From Mesostigma viride (taxonomy: Eukaryota; Streptophyta; Mesostigmatophyceae; Mesostigmatales; Mesostigmataceae): a stretch of DNA of 26,000 bases. Shown one piece after another: positions 1-9,306 of the stretch (its first letter is position 1; each line of letters opens with the position of its first letter). Both the position numbers and the translations under genes were made by a program. The stretch lies in assembly GCA_009746045.1 (NCBI GenBank), contig RPFO01002073.1, forward strand, positions 64,001 to 90,000, written 5' to 3'. The notes beneath the pieces were generated by a model. The model ran no database searches. It was not told where the DNA came from and worked only from the letters and a program-made list of their open reading frames with translations.

Positions 1-573
1 AGAACCTCACCCTTATGCTTGCAAATTCGGGACAAATTCGGTGGATGTATGTATGGATGGATGTATGTATGGATGGATTGACGGATTTTCATCCCCTATT
101 CCTATGTTTTCTCACGTGTACGGCCTTATAAGCTTCGCCAATTCTGGCGAACCTGACGGTTCTTCCGAAAATTGGCTCCGCCTGATAAACTCAACTCAAC
201 TCAACTCAATGCTCAGAATGAGCCCAGAACGACTGAACCAGTTCCTTTCGCGCACAACTGAGATCGTGTGCTGTACGAATCATGAAACAACCGGCTCACA
301 GCTACGGCTAGAACTGCGATACCGGCGTCAGTCTGGTTGCAGATACTTACGAGAATAATCAGGCAGTAATTTGGCCTTCGTGGTCCAACTCCCAACGATC
401 GGTCCCGGCCAGGCCCCCCCGTGCATCCCGCTGCCTGCGCAATGGATAAACTGCGTCAGCGGACATGCCCGAGGATGATGTTTTCTACCGACTGACGCGC
501 AAAGCTATGGCACAGGAGTGATTACTGGAGCTGCTTTTTGGTTTGTGACACGCATATTTTCGTGCAAATAGCT
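1..573. other. 5' flank of the CBS-domain gene; no gene recognised
   Basis: No convincing coding region is visible. Two short simple repeats occur: a TATG/GATG-type tetranucleotide run at about 43-87 and a CTCAA pentanucleotide run at about 188-209. The stretch from about 210 to 573 should contain the promoter and 5' leader of the downstream gene, but I recognise no TATA box. An in-frame TGA at 493-495 and the lack of any ATG between it and 574 set the upstream limit of the first coding exon unless there is another 5' exon. Confidence 0.5.
43..87. repeat. TATG/GATG tetranucleotide microsatellite
   Basis: Alternating GTATG and GGATG steps occur twice in succession. It is the same ATGG-type motif that borders the large array near 24772-25400 on the other strand, so this simple repeat type is common in the genome. 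Confidence 0.8.
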
Positions 574-3500
574 ATGGGAATTCCGGATGCGGTCCCCGGT
601 GACGCGCCTACCGAAGCAAAGGTCGAGAGCACTGCCAGGGCAGCTGAGAGTGGAGACGAACCGCGAGCGATGGAAACGAGCAGCAGTGGGGCGAATCAGG
701 ATGCCCCGGTGACCAGCCAAGGCAATGCAGCAGAGGGAAAGAAGCAAAGACGAGGAGACGGCCGCCGCAGAAAATCTGGAGAGGGCCGCCGCCCTGATAA
801 GGCAGCACAGCCTGGGGAGGTGCCTGCAGCCAGTGCTGACGAAACGATGCAATCTGCGGCCTCTGTAGCGCCTGCCAGCGATGGGGCAGCGGAGCAAAGC
901 GGTGAATCGAAAACGGCACCGGAGAAAGCGCCCAAGAAAAACAGCAAGCACAGGCCCAACAAAAAACCCGCGGACAAGCAGAAGTCTCCAGAAAACAAGG
1001 AGGCGGGCGACACGGCCAATGGCGCGGCCAACGCCGAAGCCGGCGGAGGTGCAGACGTCGCCGAGTCGAACTCGGCTCCTGCGAAAACGAATCAAAAGAC
1101 GGAGGCAGCTGCGCCCAGGCCTGCTTCCGGGCGTGGACGGCACCGGTCGGCAGGTGCGAGGAAGTCGGGTAACCCACGCGCCCCCCAAGGCGAGGCGCAA
1201 GGGGAGAGTAAGGGGGAAGCGAGCGTGGACGCGGCTAGCAGCACGGCGCACGCGCAGCCAAAGGGTAACCAAGGTGGCGCCCAGGTTCAGGGCAAGGGCA
1301 GCAATCACCGCCGGGCGGAGAGTGCGCGGCAGGGCGACGGCTCCAGGTCCGCCCACAGCCACGGCAAGCAGCCGCAGGCCAACGGGAACGCACGCAAGCC
1401 GGCAGGGGCAGGGGCGGCGGCTGGCAGCGAGGAGAGCAAAGAGAACGGCCACGGCCACGGTGCGCAGAAGAAGCCACCGTCGCAGCCCCGCGCGGCGCAT
1501 CAGGGCGGGCGCCCCCAGGGTCGCAAGTTGCAGCCGAACGAGGTGCAGTTCATCCGCGGGTTTGCGCACAACCCGCCCATCCGCGCCTCGAACCTGCACT
1601 CGGAGGCGCCGCCCGTCGCGTGCTCGATGGCGCCCGAGGTTGGCCGCTTCCTTGAGACGGTGGGTGGGGGACGGTGGGCGGTGGTGGCAGCACGCCGCTT
1701 GAATGGGGCCCGTATGCACGCCGCATACATAAGACAAGCCCGCTTGAATGGGGCCCGTATGCACGCCACATTAATTAATTAATAGTTCATAAGCACGTGA
1801 CTGCGTCACGTGGGTGCCAGTACAGAGTAAAGGAACCTTCAACCCTATATACACAGCGAGGAGGGAGGGCGCCCTAGCTTCTCTCACTGCCGCAAGTGGG
1901 CAGGCCACAGAGCGCTCTCTCCACGGCATGGTGCATCATGCCGGGGCGCAACACTGTGGGTGCAATACAACCAGTGCAATACCATAGCATGTATGTGGCA
2001 CGCCACATACATCAGACAAACCCTCTTGAATGGGGCCCGTATGCACGCCACATACATAAGACAGACCCTCTTGAATGGGGCCCGTATGCACGCCACATAC
2101 ATCAGACAAACCCTCTAGAATGGGGCCCGTATGCACGCCACATACATAAGACAAACCCTCCTTGAATGGGGCCCGTATGCACGCCACATACATAAGACAA
2201 ACCCTCTTGAATGGGGCCCGTATGCACGCCACATACATAAGACAAACCCTCTTGAATGGGGCCCGTATGCACGCCGCATACACAAGACAAACCCTCTTGA
2301 ATGGGGCCCGTATACACGCCACATACATAAGACAAACCCTCTTGAATGGGGCCCGTATGCACGCCACATACATCAGACAAACCCTCTTGAATGGGGCCCG
2401 TATGCACGCCACATACATAAGACCAACCCTCTTGAATGGGGCCCGTATGCACGCCACATACATAAGACAAACCCTCTTGAATGGGGCCCGTATGCACGCC
2501 ACATACATGAGACAAACCCTCTTGCATGGGGCCCGTATGCACGCCACATACATCAGACAAACCCTCCTTGATAAGACAAACGGTTCCTCGAACTGGCAGG
2601 TGGCGGCATGGCATCCGCTTACATGTGACAAGTGACGGGATGGCACGCCGCCACCTACCATCTCGAGGAACCATTTGTGGGTGGCCGCCACGCATGGGAC
2701 AGCGCGATGCATGGGCGGCATGATGGCCCCACATCACGCCGCATACATGTCGGACAGTAGGTGACGGGAGAGGGTAGGTGGTGGCAACCGGTGGGTGTCA
2801 GTACGGCACCTCACTGGGACCATGGGAGGCACGTATGCATGCCGCATACATGGCTGGGTAGGTGGTGGGAGCATGCTGCGTGTGTGGGGCGGTAAGTCGC
2901 TGCAACACGCATGAACATCGCACATGGCCACACATGACATTATAGCCTTTGCAGCATGCTGCATGAGTGTTACGGCACGCCGCCGTCATGACCTCGTTGG
3001 CACACCAAACGCCCCCACAGCATCTTGCATGAGTGTAATGGTATGGTATGGTATGGTAAGTGTAATGGTATGCAGCATAGCCTTGGCAGGGCGCCCCGCA
3101 TAAAGGTGACAACACCAGCATGCCCGCGGCTGCGCAAATGGCACGGGGGTGGCACACCCACGGCCGCGGCAGTGTGGCCAGGGTGTAGGGGACCTACGAC
3201 GCGCGTCGTTAGCATGTGTGTGTGTGGGGGGGGGGGTTCAGCGTGCACGTGGGGAGGGTGGAGGGTGGGATGCCTGGGCCGCGGTGGTGCGTCGTGGCAA
3301 GGGGTGCATTGCCGTCGCGCATAAAGGGGGCAAGGGGTGCATTGCCGGCGCGGTATAGCAAAGCACAGGGAGTGATCTATCTGTGGGCGTGTCATGCAGT
3401 ACCTGTGATCGCACGTACAGTACGCGTGTCATGCACGTACAATACGCGTATAGCGCACACCTAGTAAGTATAGTGCACATACACCTCCACTCATCTCCAC

Positions 3501-6399
3501 CTCCATTCATTTCCATCGTCCTGAACGACTCGACAAACGCAGATAAGATAACAGCAGGCTTGAGCTACCATGGTCCGGATTTTCCAGACTTCTGGCCTGC
3601 GCTGGTTGTCTCCTCAATACAGAACACGTTAGGGGATGGCGCAAACTGGCTGCCGTCACGCCGGTCCCTATAATTGTAACTTTATATCTGTGATTGGTAG
3701 TAGCCAGTTTGCATTCCCTTGTAAACAAAAAAATACGCCCCACCCCCAATCCTGGCCCCTACCCCCCCATTCCTACTCCCCATTCTCATGCCTCCACCCT
3801 GCCGCCCCTGCCTCTGCCACCCCCATTCTTCCCGCCTCCCTGCCTGCCTGACCCACTCCTTAGCTGCCTCCTCCCTCCCACTCCTCCCACCTCCCACTCA
3901 ACCTCCTGCCCACCCAACACCGTCCCCCCGCCCCCCCTCCCACACAGTCACATACGCATACACAGCACACATGCACAATCGCACAAGGGCACACGCGCAC
4001 TCACACATTTGCATGCCAGGGCGGTGGCAGAGAGCACCAAATGGGTGTTGTGCCGCCATGGTGCCCCCCCGTCCCTGCCATATGGGTGGCCGCTCGCGCC
4101 CCTCACCGCACTTGCTGCCCTATATAACTTCACCACTTTTTCTGGCCCCTTGCGCCCTCAGCGCGCTCGCCCCCCTGCCTGTCTTGCTTCATGGCTGCCA
4201 CTTGTCGTGCTCGCCACCCCCCCTGCCTGTCTCGCTTCATGGCTGCCACCCATCGTGCCTGCCACCCACCCTGGATCCCCCCCCACCCGTCCCCAGGTGC
4301 GCATCAAGGAGTTCCTCGAGAAGAAGGGCGACTATGCGCGCGCGGTCACGGTGCTGACCACGGAGCACAGCCTGGGCGAGGCCATGGCCACGCTCTACGA
4401 CCAGGACATCCTCGCGTCGCCCGTCCAGGACCCGGAGAAGGAGGGCTTCGTCGGCTTCATCGACGTGCTGGTGCGTGCGCATGGGTGGGGGGTGGGGGGT
4501 CGGCGTCATCAGGGCTTCAAGGCGCACTTCCTTGTGTTAGGTTTCATGCCCCCATCCTGCCACTGCGCCTTGTACCCACACGCATGGGCGCGCGCATGCC
4601 CCTTTCCCACCAGCATGCCGCTACCATGCCCCATGTGTGTTTGTGCGCATGGGTGGCCGGGAGGGCCTATGCTGGCTGTGTGTGTGTGCGCTCATGTGTG
4701 TGCGCATGTGTCCATTCCTCTGTGCTTGTGCTGTTTGTGCCTGCGTGCTCAACCTGTTGCGCAGGGCATCCGTTGGTGGGCTTGTTCTATGCTCACGTTC
4801 TTGCGCTGGACGTTTTGTCGCTTGTGACTCGGTGCTCATGTGACTGCGCAGGACATCTTGTCCTACCTGCTCGAGTTCATCTGCGAGAAGGACGCCAAGA
4901 ACGGCGACCTCAACCCGTACACCTACCCGAGCGACCCCGACGAGCTGGACGAGCTGGGACAAAAGTGCCTAGCCAACACCAAAGTGGGCGACGTCGTAGG
5001 TGCGTGGAGGATGAGCTGCGGCAGGGTGGTGAACAGCCCAGTGAACAGGAATGTGTGGTGGTATGGGTGTGGGCGGCACGTGCGGGCGGCATGTGTGGTG
5101 TGTGTGGGGGGGGGGAGGGCGGCGTGTGCGGGTGGCACGTGCGTGCATGGCGCGCCTGCCCATGCCTCCCTGTGTCGCCATCCACGGCGTGCGCCATGCC
5201 CCACAGCGCTGGGACCCGATGGGTGGCTAAAACATGCGGCACGTTCGTTTGTCTCTGTGTCCGTGTCGTGGGCACTGCTGTGTGCGCGGTGGCCGGATGT
5301 GCTGGATTCTCATGCCACCCTTGGCACGGAGCTCGTGGCAGCTATCATCCATGTGCTGGATGGCTTTGTTTCTTGGGCCCTTGGTGCCCTGTTGCGCTTC
5401 ACGCTCCGTGCTCCTCGCCTGCAGTTGCTGCAAAGTTCTCTCCGCTATGAAGCAAGTTCTCTCCGTATTGCGGCTGGCATGCCCCCTACGTTCCCCCGTC
5501 GCTCGACTCCCTCTTTCTCCGTCGCACCGCCGCGGCCCCGATCTCCTGTTGGCAAGTCAAGGTCCCCGTAGCCCTTGTCATGCTCATTCATCGTCATTCT
5601 CATACAGCTTCATGCTCTTGGCAGTTGTGTCGGTGCTGGTTGCCACAGCATCCCTTCTGCCCCCCCCCCCCCCCCCCATCGTTTTGCCTTCCCCCCTAGC
5701 CCTCAACCCCTCCCCACCTGCTGCCTTCCCCCCCCCCCTTTCCCTTGTTTGGCACCTACTGCCCTGCACTCTCCAGACAAGAGCCACCGCGACCCCTTTT
5801 TCCCCATCTCCGAGTACGGCAACGTCTACCAGCTGGTGGAGGACCTGTTCTCCCGCGGGGTCCACCGCGCGCCCGTCATCGACGAGGATGGCACCATCGT
5901 GGGCATCGTGACGCAGTCGGACGTCGCGCGCCTGCTGGCCATGAACATTGACCGGCTGGGCGCTGCCACCGACAAGACGCTGGAGGAGCTTCTCCTCGCG
6001 GCCAACCTGGCGGCTGGCAACGTGATTGCCATGTCGGGCAAGGCGAGCGCGATCCATGCATTCCTCCTCATGCTATACAACAAGGTGCGCGCGGTCGCAA
6101 TCGTCTCCACCGACGGCAAGCTGGTGGCCGAGCTGTCCGCGTCCAACCTGAGGGGCATCCATGAGCGGGGCCTGGGCGCGCTGCTGCAGCCGGTCTCTGA
6201 GTTCCTCATGGACCAGCAGCTGCTGAAGCCGAGTGCGGCGCCACGCCTCCCCATGATGGCGAGCGCGCACACCCAGTTTGGCAGCGTGCTGACCAACCTG
6301 GGTATTTTCCGCGCGCACCGCCTGTGGGTGGTCAACGAGCAGCACAAGCCGATCGGGGTGGTGTCGCTCACTGACGTGATTCAGATGATCGCAAACTGA
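574..6399 (+). CDS. Four-CBS-domain protein, AMPK-gamma/SNF4-like, with long low-complexity N-terminus (join 574-1659, 4297-4470, 4852-4999, 5777-6399)
   Basis: Spliced in silico this gives 676 residues. Exon 1 (residues 1-362) is rich in Ala, Gly, Lys, Glu, Ser and Gln and lacks a recognisable fold; its last ~35 residues look more ordered. Exons 2-4 hold four CBS motifs, roughly at 378-430, 475-524, 551-597 and 628-676. Markers are GFIDVLDIL closing the first, HRAPVIDEDG plus GIVTQSDV in the second, and HKPIGVVSLTDVIQMI in the fourth. CBS pairs usually bind adenosine nucleotides, and four in tandem is the layout of AMPK gamma, SNF4 and plant SNF4-like CBS proteins; a regulatory energy-sensing role is inference from that. 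Introns begin GTGGGT, GTGCGT and GTGCGT and end in CAG; phases are 0, 0 and 1, and the third junction rebuilds an Asp codon. ATG at 574 is the first in-frame ATG after the stop at 493. The stop is TGA at 6397. The exon 1 boundary is the least certain part. Confidence 0.8.
1697..1772. repeat. Two detached, degenerate copies of the 45-bp minisatellite
   Basis: Both contain the TTGAATGGGGCCCGTATGC core found in the main array. The first has the GCATACATAAGACAAG continuation. The second is cut off after CACGCCACAT by an AT-rich TTAATTAATTAA tract. They start only about 37 bases after the exon 1 donor. Confidence 0.85.
1794..1851 (+). promoter_or_regulatory. Twin G-box inverted repeat with downstream TATATA; candidate intronic promoter
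   Basis: CACGTGAC at 1794-1801 and GTCACGTG at 1805-1812 are perfect 8-base inverted arms around TGC, each containing the CACGTG core bound by bZIP and bHLH factors. TATATA follows at 1846-1851, about 35 bases downstream. The block lies between the detached repeat copies and the main minisatellite array. A promoter function, and a transcript reading into the array, is inference. Confidence 0.35.
1999..2570. repeat. 45-bp minisatellite, 12 full units plus partial ends
   Basis: The GGGGCCCGTAT core appears 12 times at 45-base spacing. One unit near 2157 has an extra C, making it 46. Each unit has a GGGCCC palindrome and a small hairpin, GTATG-loop-CATAC, with loop CACGCCA. Variants are scattered: CATAAG, CATCAG or CATGAG; GCCGCATACAC near 2275; TATACACG near 2312; TTGCATGG near 2523. 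Because 45 is a multiple of three and the unit lacks stops in several frames on both strands, long open frames run through it. They are artefacts of periodicity, not evidence of a protein. Confidence 0.95.
2578..2676. repeat. Imperfect foldback (arms about 2578-2616 and 2638-2676)
   Basis: The left arm begins AAACGGTTCCTCGA and the right arm ends TCGAGGAACCATTT. The middle parts GGCAGGTGGCGGCATGGCA and TGGCACGCCGCCACCTACC also pair with a few mismatches. The arms are about 39 bases and the loop about 21. It adjoins the end of the minisatellite. It could be a small transposon remnant or a replication-generated hairpin. Confidence 0.7.
2736..3480. repeat. Intronic low-complexity tract with minisatellite relics and short tandem repeats
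   Basis: Relics of the 45-bp unit persist as GCCGCATACATG near 2741 and 2838. A GGTAT pentamer run lies at about 3038-3057. An 18-base hairpin-forming word, GGCAAGGGGTGCATTGCC, occurs at 3296-3313 and 3329-3346, period 33. A short tandem GCACGTACARTACGCGT lies at about 3410-3455. The 3200-3270 part is strongly G-rich. No coding region is supported. Confidence 0.6.
3490..3620 (+). mobile_element. Fragment of dispersed repeat module M2 inside intron 1
   Basis: It shares long matches with 20870-20986 and 23055-23175, including TCCTGAACGACTCG, GAGCTACCATGGTCCGGATT and CTGGCCTGCGCTGGTTGTCTC. It has its own point differences and ends at the same 3' position as the other copies. The 5' part of the module is missing or unrecognisable here, so it is an old truncated insertion in the intron. 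Confidence 0.8.
3700..4296 (+). repeat. C-rich pyrimidine tract at the 3' end of intron 1
   Basis: The sense strand is dominated by runs of C with short T interruptions and a CACA-type stretch near 3950-4005. Two 48-bp tandem copies at about 4172-4270 share CTGCCTGTC and GCTTCATGGCTGCCAC. Its extent is much larger than a normal polypyrimidine tract. Open frames crossing it into exon 2 are not coding before 4297. Confidence 0.65.
4471..4851 (+). other. Intron 2 of the CBS gene
   Basis: It begins GTGCGT and ends GCGCAG, phase 0, joining the valine-leucine end of exon 2 to the Asp-Ile-Leu start of exon 3 across the CBS1 core. The 5' end is very G-rich (4490-4502). The middle is C- and TG-rich, and the 3' end has no long C tract, unlike the other introns. 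Confidence 0.8.
5000..5776 (+). other. Intron 3 of the CBS gene
   Basis: The chosen donor is GTGCGT at 5000 with acceptor CTCCAG ending at 5776, phase 1, which rebuilds an Asp codon. A GTAGGT donor at 4996 is possible but would not keep frame with this acceptor. The 5' half is G-rich (a G-run near 5106-5115). The 3' half is C-rich, with an 18-C homopolymer at about 5660-5677 and further C-runs up to 5750. Confidence 0.8.
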
Positions 6400-8659
6400 G
6401 GGGGGGGGGAATGATCGCAGATTGTCAAGTGCGGGATGATCGCACACGGATACGTGGGGGGTCCAATTGGATGGAGAGAGGAGGAAGGGTCGTTGCTACA
6501 CTGGTGGGGGCGGACGCGGATGGATGTTGACACGGCCAAGGAGGGGGGAAGGGAGGGGGGACCCAAGCTGATGCGGGGGGGGGACGGGGGAGATAGTCCC
6601 ATGGGGGGGATGCGTGGTGGGCTACTTGGTCGCCAGCAAGCCAGTTTGGGTTACTTGGTCGGGATGATTGCCCGTTGAGCGCGGACGAGAGGGGGGATAG
6701 ACGTGCACGGCAACAGGAGCGAGGCAAAGGGCGTGGGGCGAGAGGGGACGGTGCTGCAAAGAATGCGGCCACGCGAAGCTGGTCCCATTGGACAGCATCC
6801 GTTCCCAGACGTGGGCGTGGGGGAATGTGTGCGGCTGCGACAGACCCGAGGGGGCACAGAATGAGGCGTGGGGACCTTCTTGGCGTCACAGGGCATGCGA
6901 GAGCAGGGCCCACAACGCGTTGATGCGACAGGCCACATGCATGCAGGTAGCACATGTCCTCGCACGCACCCATGGGAACGGGGGACGGAGCAGTGAGCCA
7001 GGTGGTGGGTGCCACGGGGTGTAGGTCGGCGTTCGGCGCCCATGGGATTGGGTGTTGATAAGGGCATGGGCCATATCTGCGTCGCCACTTGTTGCCGGTT
7101 GTTCCACCGACAAGCGGGCTAGGTTTGTGGCCACGGGTGCAGAACACCAGCAGGGAGCGTTGACAGAAGGGCGTGCCGTGGCCAGACCATGGCGCGCACA
7201 GCGCGGTTTGCGGCATGCAGAAGGGTGTGCCGTGTGCCATGGGGGCTATGGCCCAGCGACAGGTGCACGTTGCGCGCGGCGCAATGATTGTGAAAAGTGG
7301 TTATGGGTGGGATGGTGCATGGACAAGTAGGGGGGCGGGGAAGGGGAAAGAGCAGCTGTTGTTTTCTTGGGAGGCTTATTGCTACCCGTGTCGTGGCAAC
7401 TGTTTTAGGGGTGTTGAGGGATGGTTGCATGAGTGTAGCAGTCGCGAGCCATCGGCTGTGGGGCGGAAGCCAAGCAATGCGCTGGGCAACAGCGGCATCC
7501 GTTGATGGTGTTGAGAAATGAGGGGGGTTGGTGGCCATGCGTGGGGCCCTGGGCGGAAGGCCCCGGTGTGGAATGGATGGCGTATTTGCGGCGTGGGTTT
7601 GTGTGGGTGCCAGCCTGCCCACGGTGATTTTAAGTGGGCACTTACTTGGACCACGCAATCAGACACAGGGCAAGAGGAGATCACACTGGGGGGCAGGGGC
7701 TGGGGCCTTAGTGCCAAAGTTGCTCAAAGGTCGGAGCCCAAGTGCAGGGCCGTAGCCCGCCATCCTCATAGCGCAGCACACACGTTGTACTCGTGCTTGC
7801 TGGCGTAATGGCAGCGCTGGAGCCTTTAGTTGAAGCTTTTTTGGCAGATGGGCATGCGAGGCGGCGGGCTGTTGGAGGGCTTTGATGGGCTGTGTCTTTT
7901 GTTGCTTGGGTCAAGGGTGCTTGGGTACATGCGAGTTGTCTGTCGGGCTCTTTTCTTCGCCCAGTTGGCCCAGGGGAAGGTCTTGGGATGTGGTTGTGGC
8001 ACACCGACATGCCATGCAGGTGGCACTTCACTCAGGTGGCGCTGAGTCAGGGCCTTACCTTATGGTCTGGGCCAGACCATCTGGGCTTTGTTAGAGCCTG
8101 GCTATTTTTGGCAAACCATAAGTAAGTGCGTGCACATGCACTGAAGGCATGCCACGGAGTACCCGATGAGGTACTTTCTATGCGGATACTTCACCCGCGA
8201 AGGCAATTGGCAAATCATCATCTGCTAGGTATACCTTGCTTGTGGTGGTGGTATCATCGTTATACCTTTTTTGCCGTTGGTTAGGATATGAAGGGCATGT
8301 AGGGCTACCACCCATGGTATGCTGGGGTGATATACTAGACCCGCTTTCCTAATCATAGCTATTGCAGGCTGGCCTCAAGTGTTGCTGGCCATGTAGCTAT
8401 TGCAGCCTGGAAATACATGTTTTGGTCAGTAGAGATGGATGAATAATTTTCTGTGGCTGGGTTTCCCTGACTGGGACGGAAGCAGCGTTTTTAAGGAGCT
8501 GTTTGGTAGCTAGCGAGTTGGGCTGGGGTGGCACCCTCCCATGAACAGTCCTTCCTTCACAGGCAAGCACTTTGTTTCAAAGGGTTCAATTTCTGCCTTA
8601 GTGTCGATTGGGGTTTGTGTTTTTAGAATATTTTTCATGCTTGACTAGCCACGCCAAGC
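6400..8659. other. Intergenic region downstream of the CBS gene; no gene recognised
   Basis: The + strand is G-rich to about 8050, then base composition becomes more balanced. The longest open frame, on the - strand at 6425-7240, is rich in Pro, Arg, Ser and Cys, has no domain I recognise, and mirrors the base skew, so I do not call it. A perfect 9-base inverted repeat, ATGGTCTGG/CCAGACCAT, lies at 8062-8080. The 3' UTR and polyadenylation site of the CBS gene must lie at the left edge, but I cannot fix the site. Confidence 0.5.
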
Positions 8660-8676
8660 AGGTTACATAATGTCAA

Positions 8677-8955
8677 AGAGACAACCAGCGCAGGCCAGAA
8701 ATCGGGAGAATCCGGACCATGGTAGCTCGAGCCTGCCGTTATCTTTTCCGCGTTTTCGAGTCGTTCAGGATGATGAAGATGAATGGTGATGGAAATGTGT
8801 ATCCTTGTGCATTGAATATGGCTGGCTTACGTGTGGAGCGACTTGATGACCTAGACGGTGGGGCCGGAAACAGCATGCTTGATCAGGGCGTGTGTTTCTA
8901 GCCTAACTGGCCGGGAGTGTCTAGTGGTGAGCACCATTGCTGCGATCGCTCTCCC
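8677..8955 (-). mobile_element. Solo M1+M2 repeat unit with 17-bp target duplication
   Basis: The reverse complement matches 20703-20986 over its length. It starts GGGAGAGCGATCGCAG at 8955 and ends GGTTGTCTCT at 8677. The flanks AGGTTACATAATGTCAA (8660-8676) and AGGTTACAGAATGTGAA (8956-8972) differ at 2 of 17 positions and look like an aged target site duplication. It carries no reverse transcriptase, so it is either a SINE-like unit or a 5'-truncated retroelement copy. There is no poly-A tail. Confidence 0.75.
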
Positions 8956-9051
8956 AGGTTACAGAATGTGAATGAAAAAGAATTCTACTTTTGCACTCCG
9001 TAGCTCCCTGCTCAATTATATGCTCTAAATGGCCTAGATGATATACAGCAG

Positions 9052-9138
9052 TCATGGCATGGCTAACGTAATGACTGACTAGCTAGACCTTTTCAGTGGT
9101 TTTCCATGTGCGGGTATTTCCTCGTAATTAATGGTGGG
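9052..9138 (+). repeat. Module M0 copy
   Basis: It is near-identical to 20622-20705, from TCATGGCATGGCTAACGT to ATGGTGGG, with a few differences (GTAATTAATGG here, GTAAATGG there). It lies in the same orientation as the 20.6-kb copy, while the neighbouring M1+M2 unit at 8677-8955 is inverted. Similarity stops exactly where M1 begins in the other copy. Confidence 0.8.
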
Positions 9139-9236
9139 CTACGCCCAAGCAAGCTTACCCCATAGGCTCCGCCTAATGCTAGCTTCCACAACGCTCAAGC
9201 GGGGTCGTTGCGGCCCGTGGCGCCACGCCGGGCGTG

Positions 9237-9306
9237 GTCGGCCCGTGGCCGGGCTGTTCCTGGGCGACCACCTTTTCCTAAGGGGCCAGGAACAGGCAAA
9301 GGGGAA
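9237..9306 (+). mobile_element. Left part of element C, split by the LTR retrotransposon
   Basis: It aligns, with gaps, to the reverse complement of about 21275-21345 (shared GGGCTGTTCC and GGGG-CAGGAACA blocks). The alignment continues after the LTR element at 16300, so this is the left piece of one disrupted repeat copy. The outer left limit is uncertain. Confidence 0.55.
9302..9306. repeat. Target site duplication, left copy (GGGAA)
   Basis: These five bases directly precede the TG of the 5' LTR and are identical to 16300-16304, which directly follow the CA of the 3' LTR. Confidence 0.9.

Larger units (their letters stand above)
1660..4296 (+). other. Intron 1 of the CBS gene (2.6 kb, repeat-laden)
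   Basis: It runs from GTGGGT at 1660 to CCCCAG at 4291-4296 and joins exon 1 to exon 2 in phase 0. The first half is G-rich on the sense strand; the last 600 bases are strongly C-rich, with a 48-bp direct repeat at about 4172-4270. It contains two degenerate and twelve full copies of a 45-bp minisatellite, a G-box pair with a TATA-like sequence, an imperfect foldback, simple repeats and a fragment of the M2 dispersed repeat. If unspliced, the frame runs on through the first two minisatellite copies and stops at 1780-1782. Confidence 0.75.

Noticed and set aside
505-1764. 419-codon open frame on the - strand
   Set aside because: It is the antisense shadow of exon 1 of the CBS gene, whose GC-rich codons leave the reverse strand open; the + strand frame splices in phase to recognisable domains.
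1999-2570. CRISPR-like array
   Set aside because: The 45-bp units are head-to-tail without unique spacers, and the surroundings are eukaryotic with introns.
1884-2737. Long open frames on both strands encoding 15-residue repeats
   Set aside because: They are produced by the 45-bp minisatellite period and appear in several frames at once; no start, domain or codon bias supports a protein.
4996-5001. GTAGGT as the exon 3 donor
   Set aside because: It would break the frame with the acceptor at 5776; GTGCGT at 5000 keeps frame and matches the style of the other donors.
6425-7240. 271-codon frame on the - strand
   Set aside because: It is rich in Pro, Ser, Arg and Cys, mirrors the G-rich + strand, and shows no domain or neighbouring exon.
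8158-8215. Hammerhead-like core (CGATGAG ... CGAAG)
   Set aside because: The invariant CUGAUGA and GAAA boxes are both altered and the helices do not pair convincingly.
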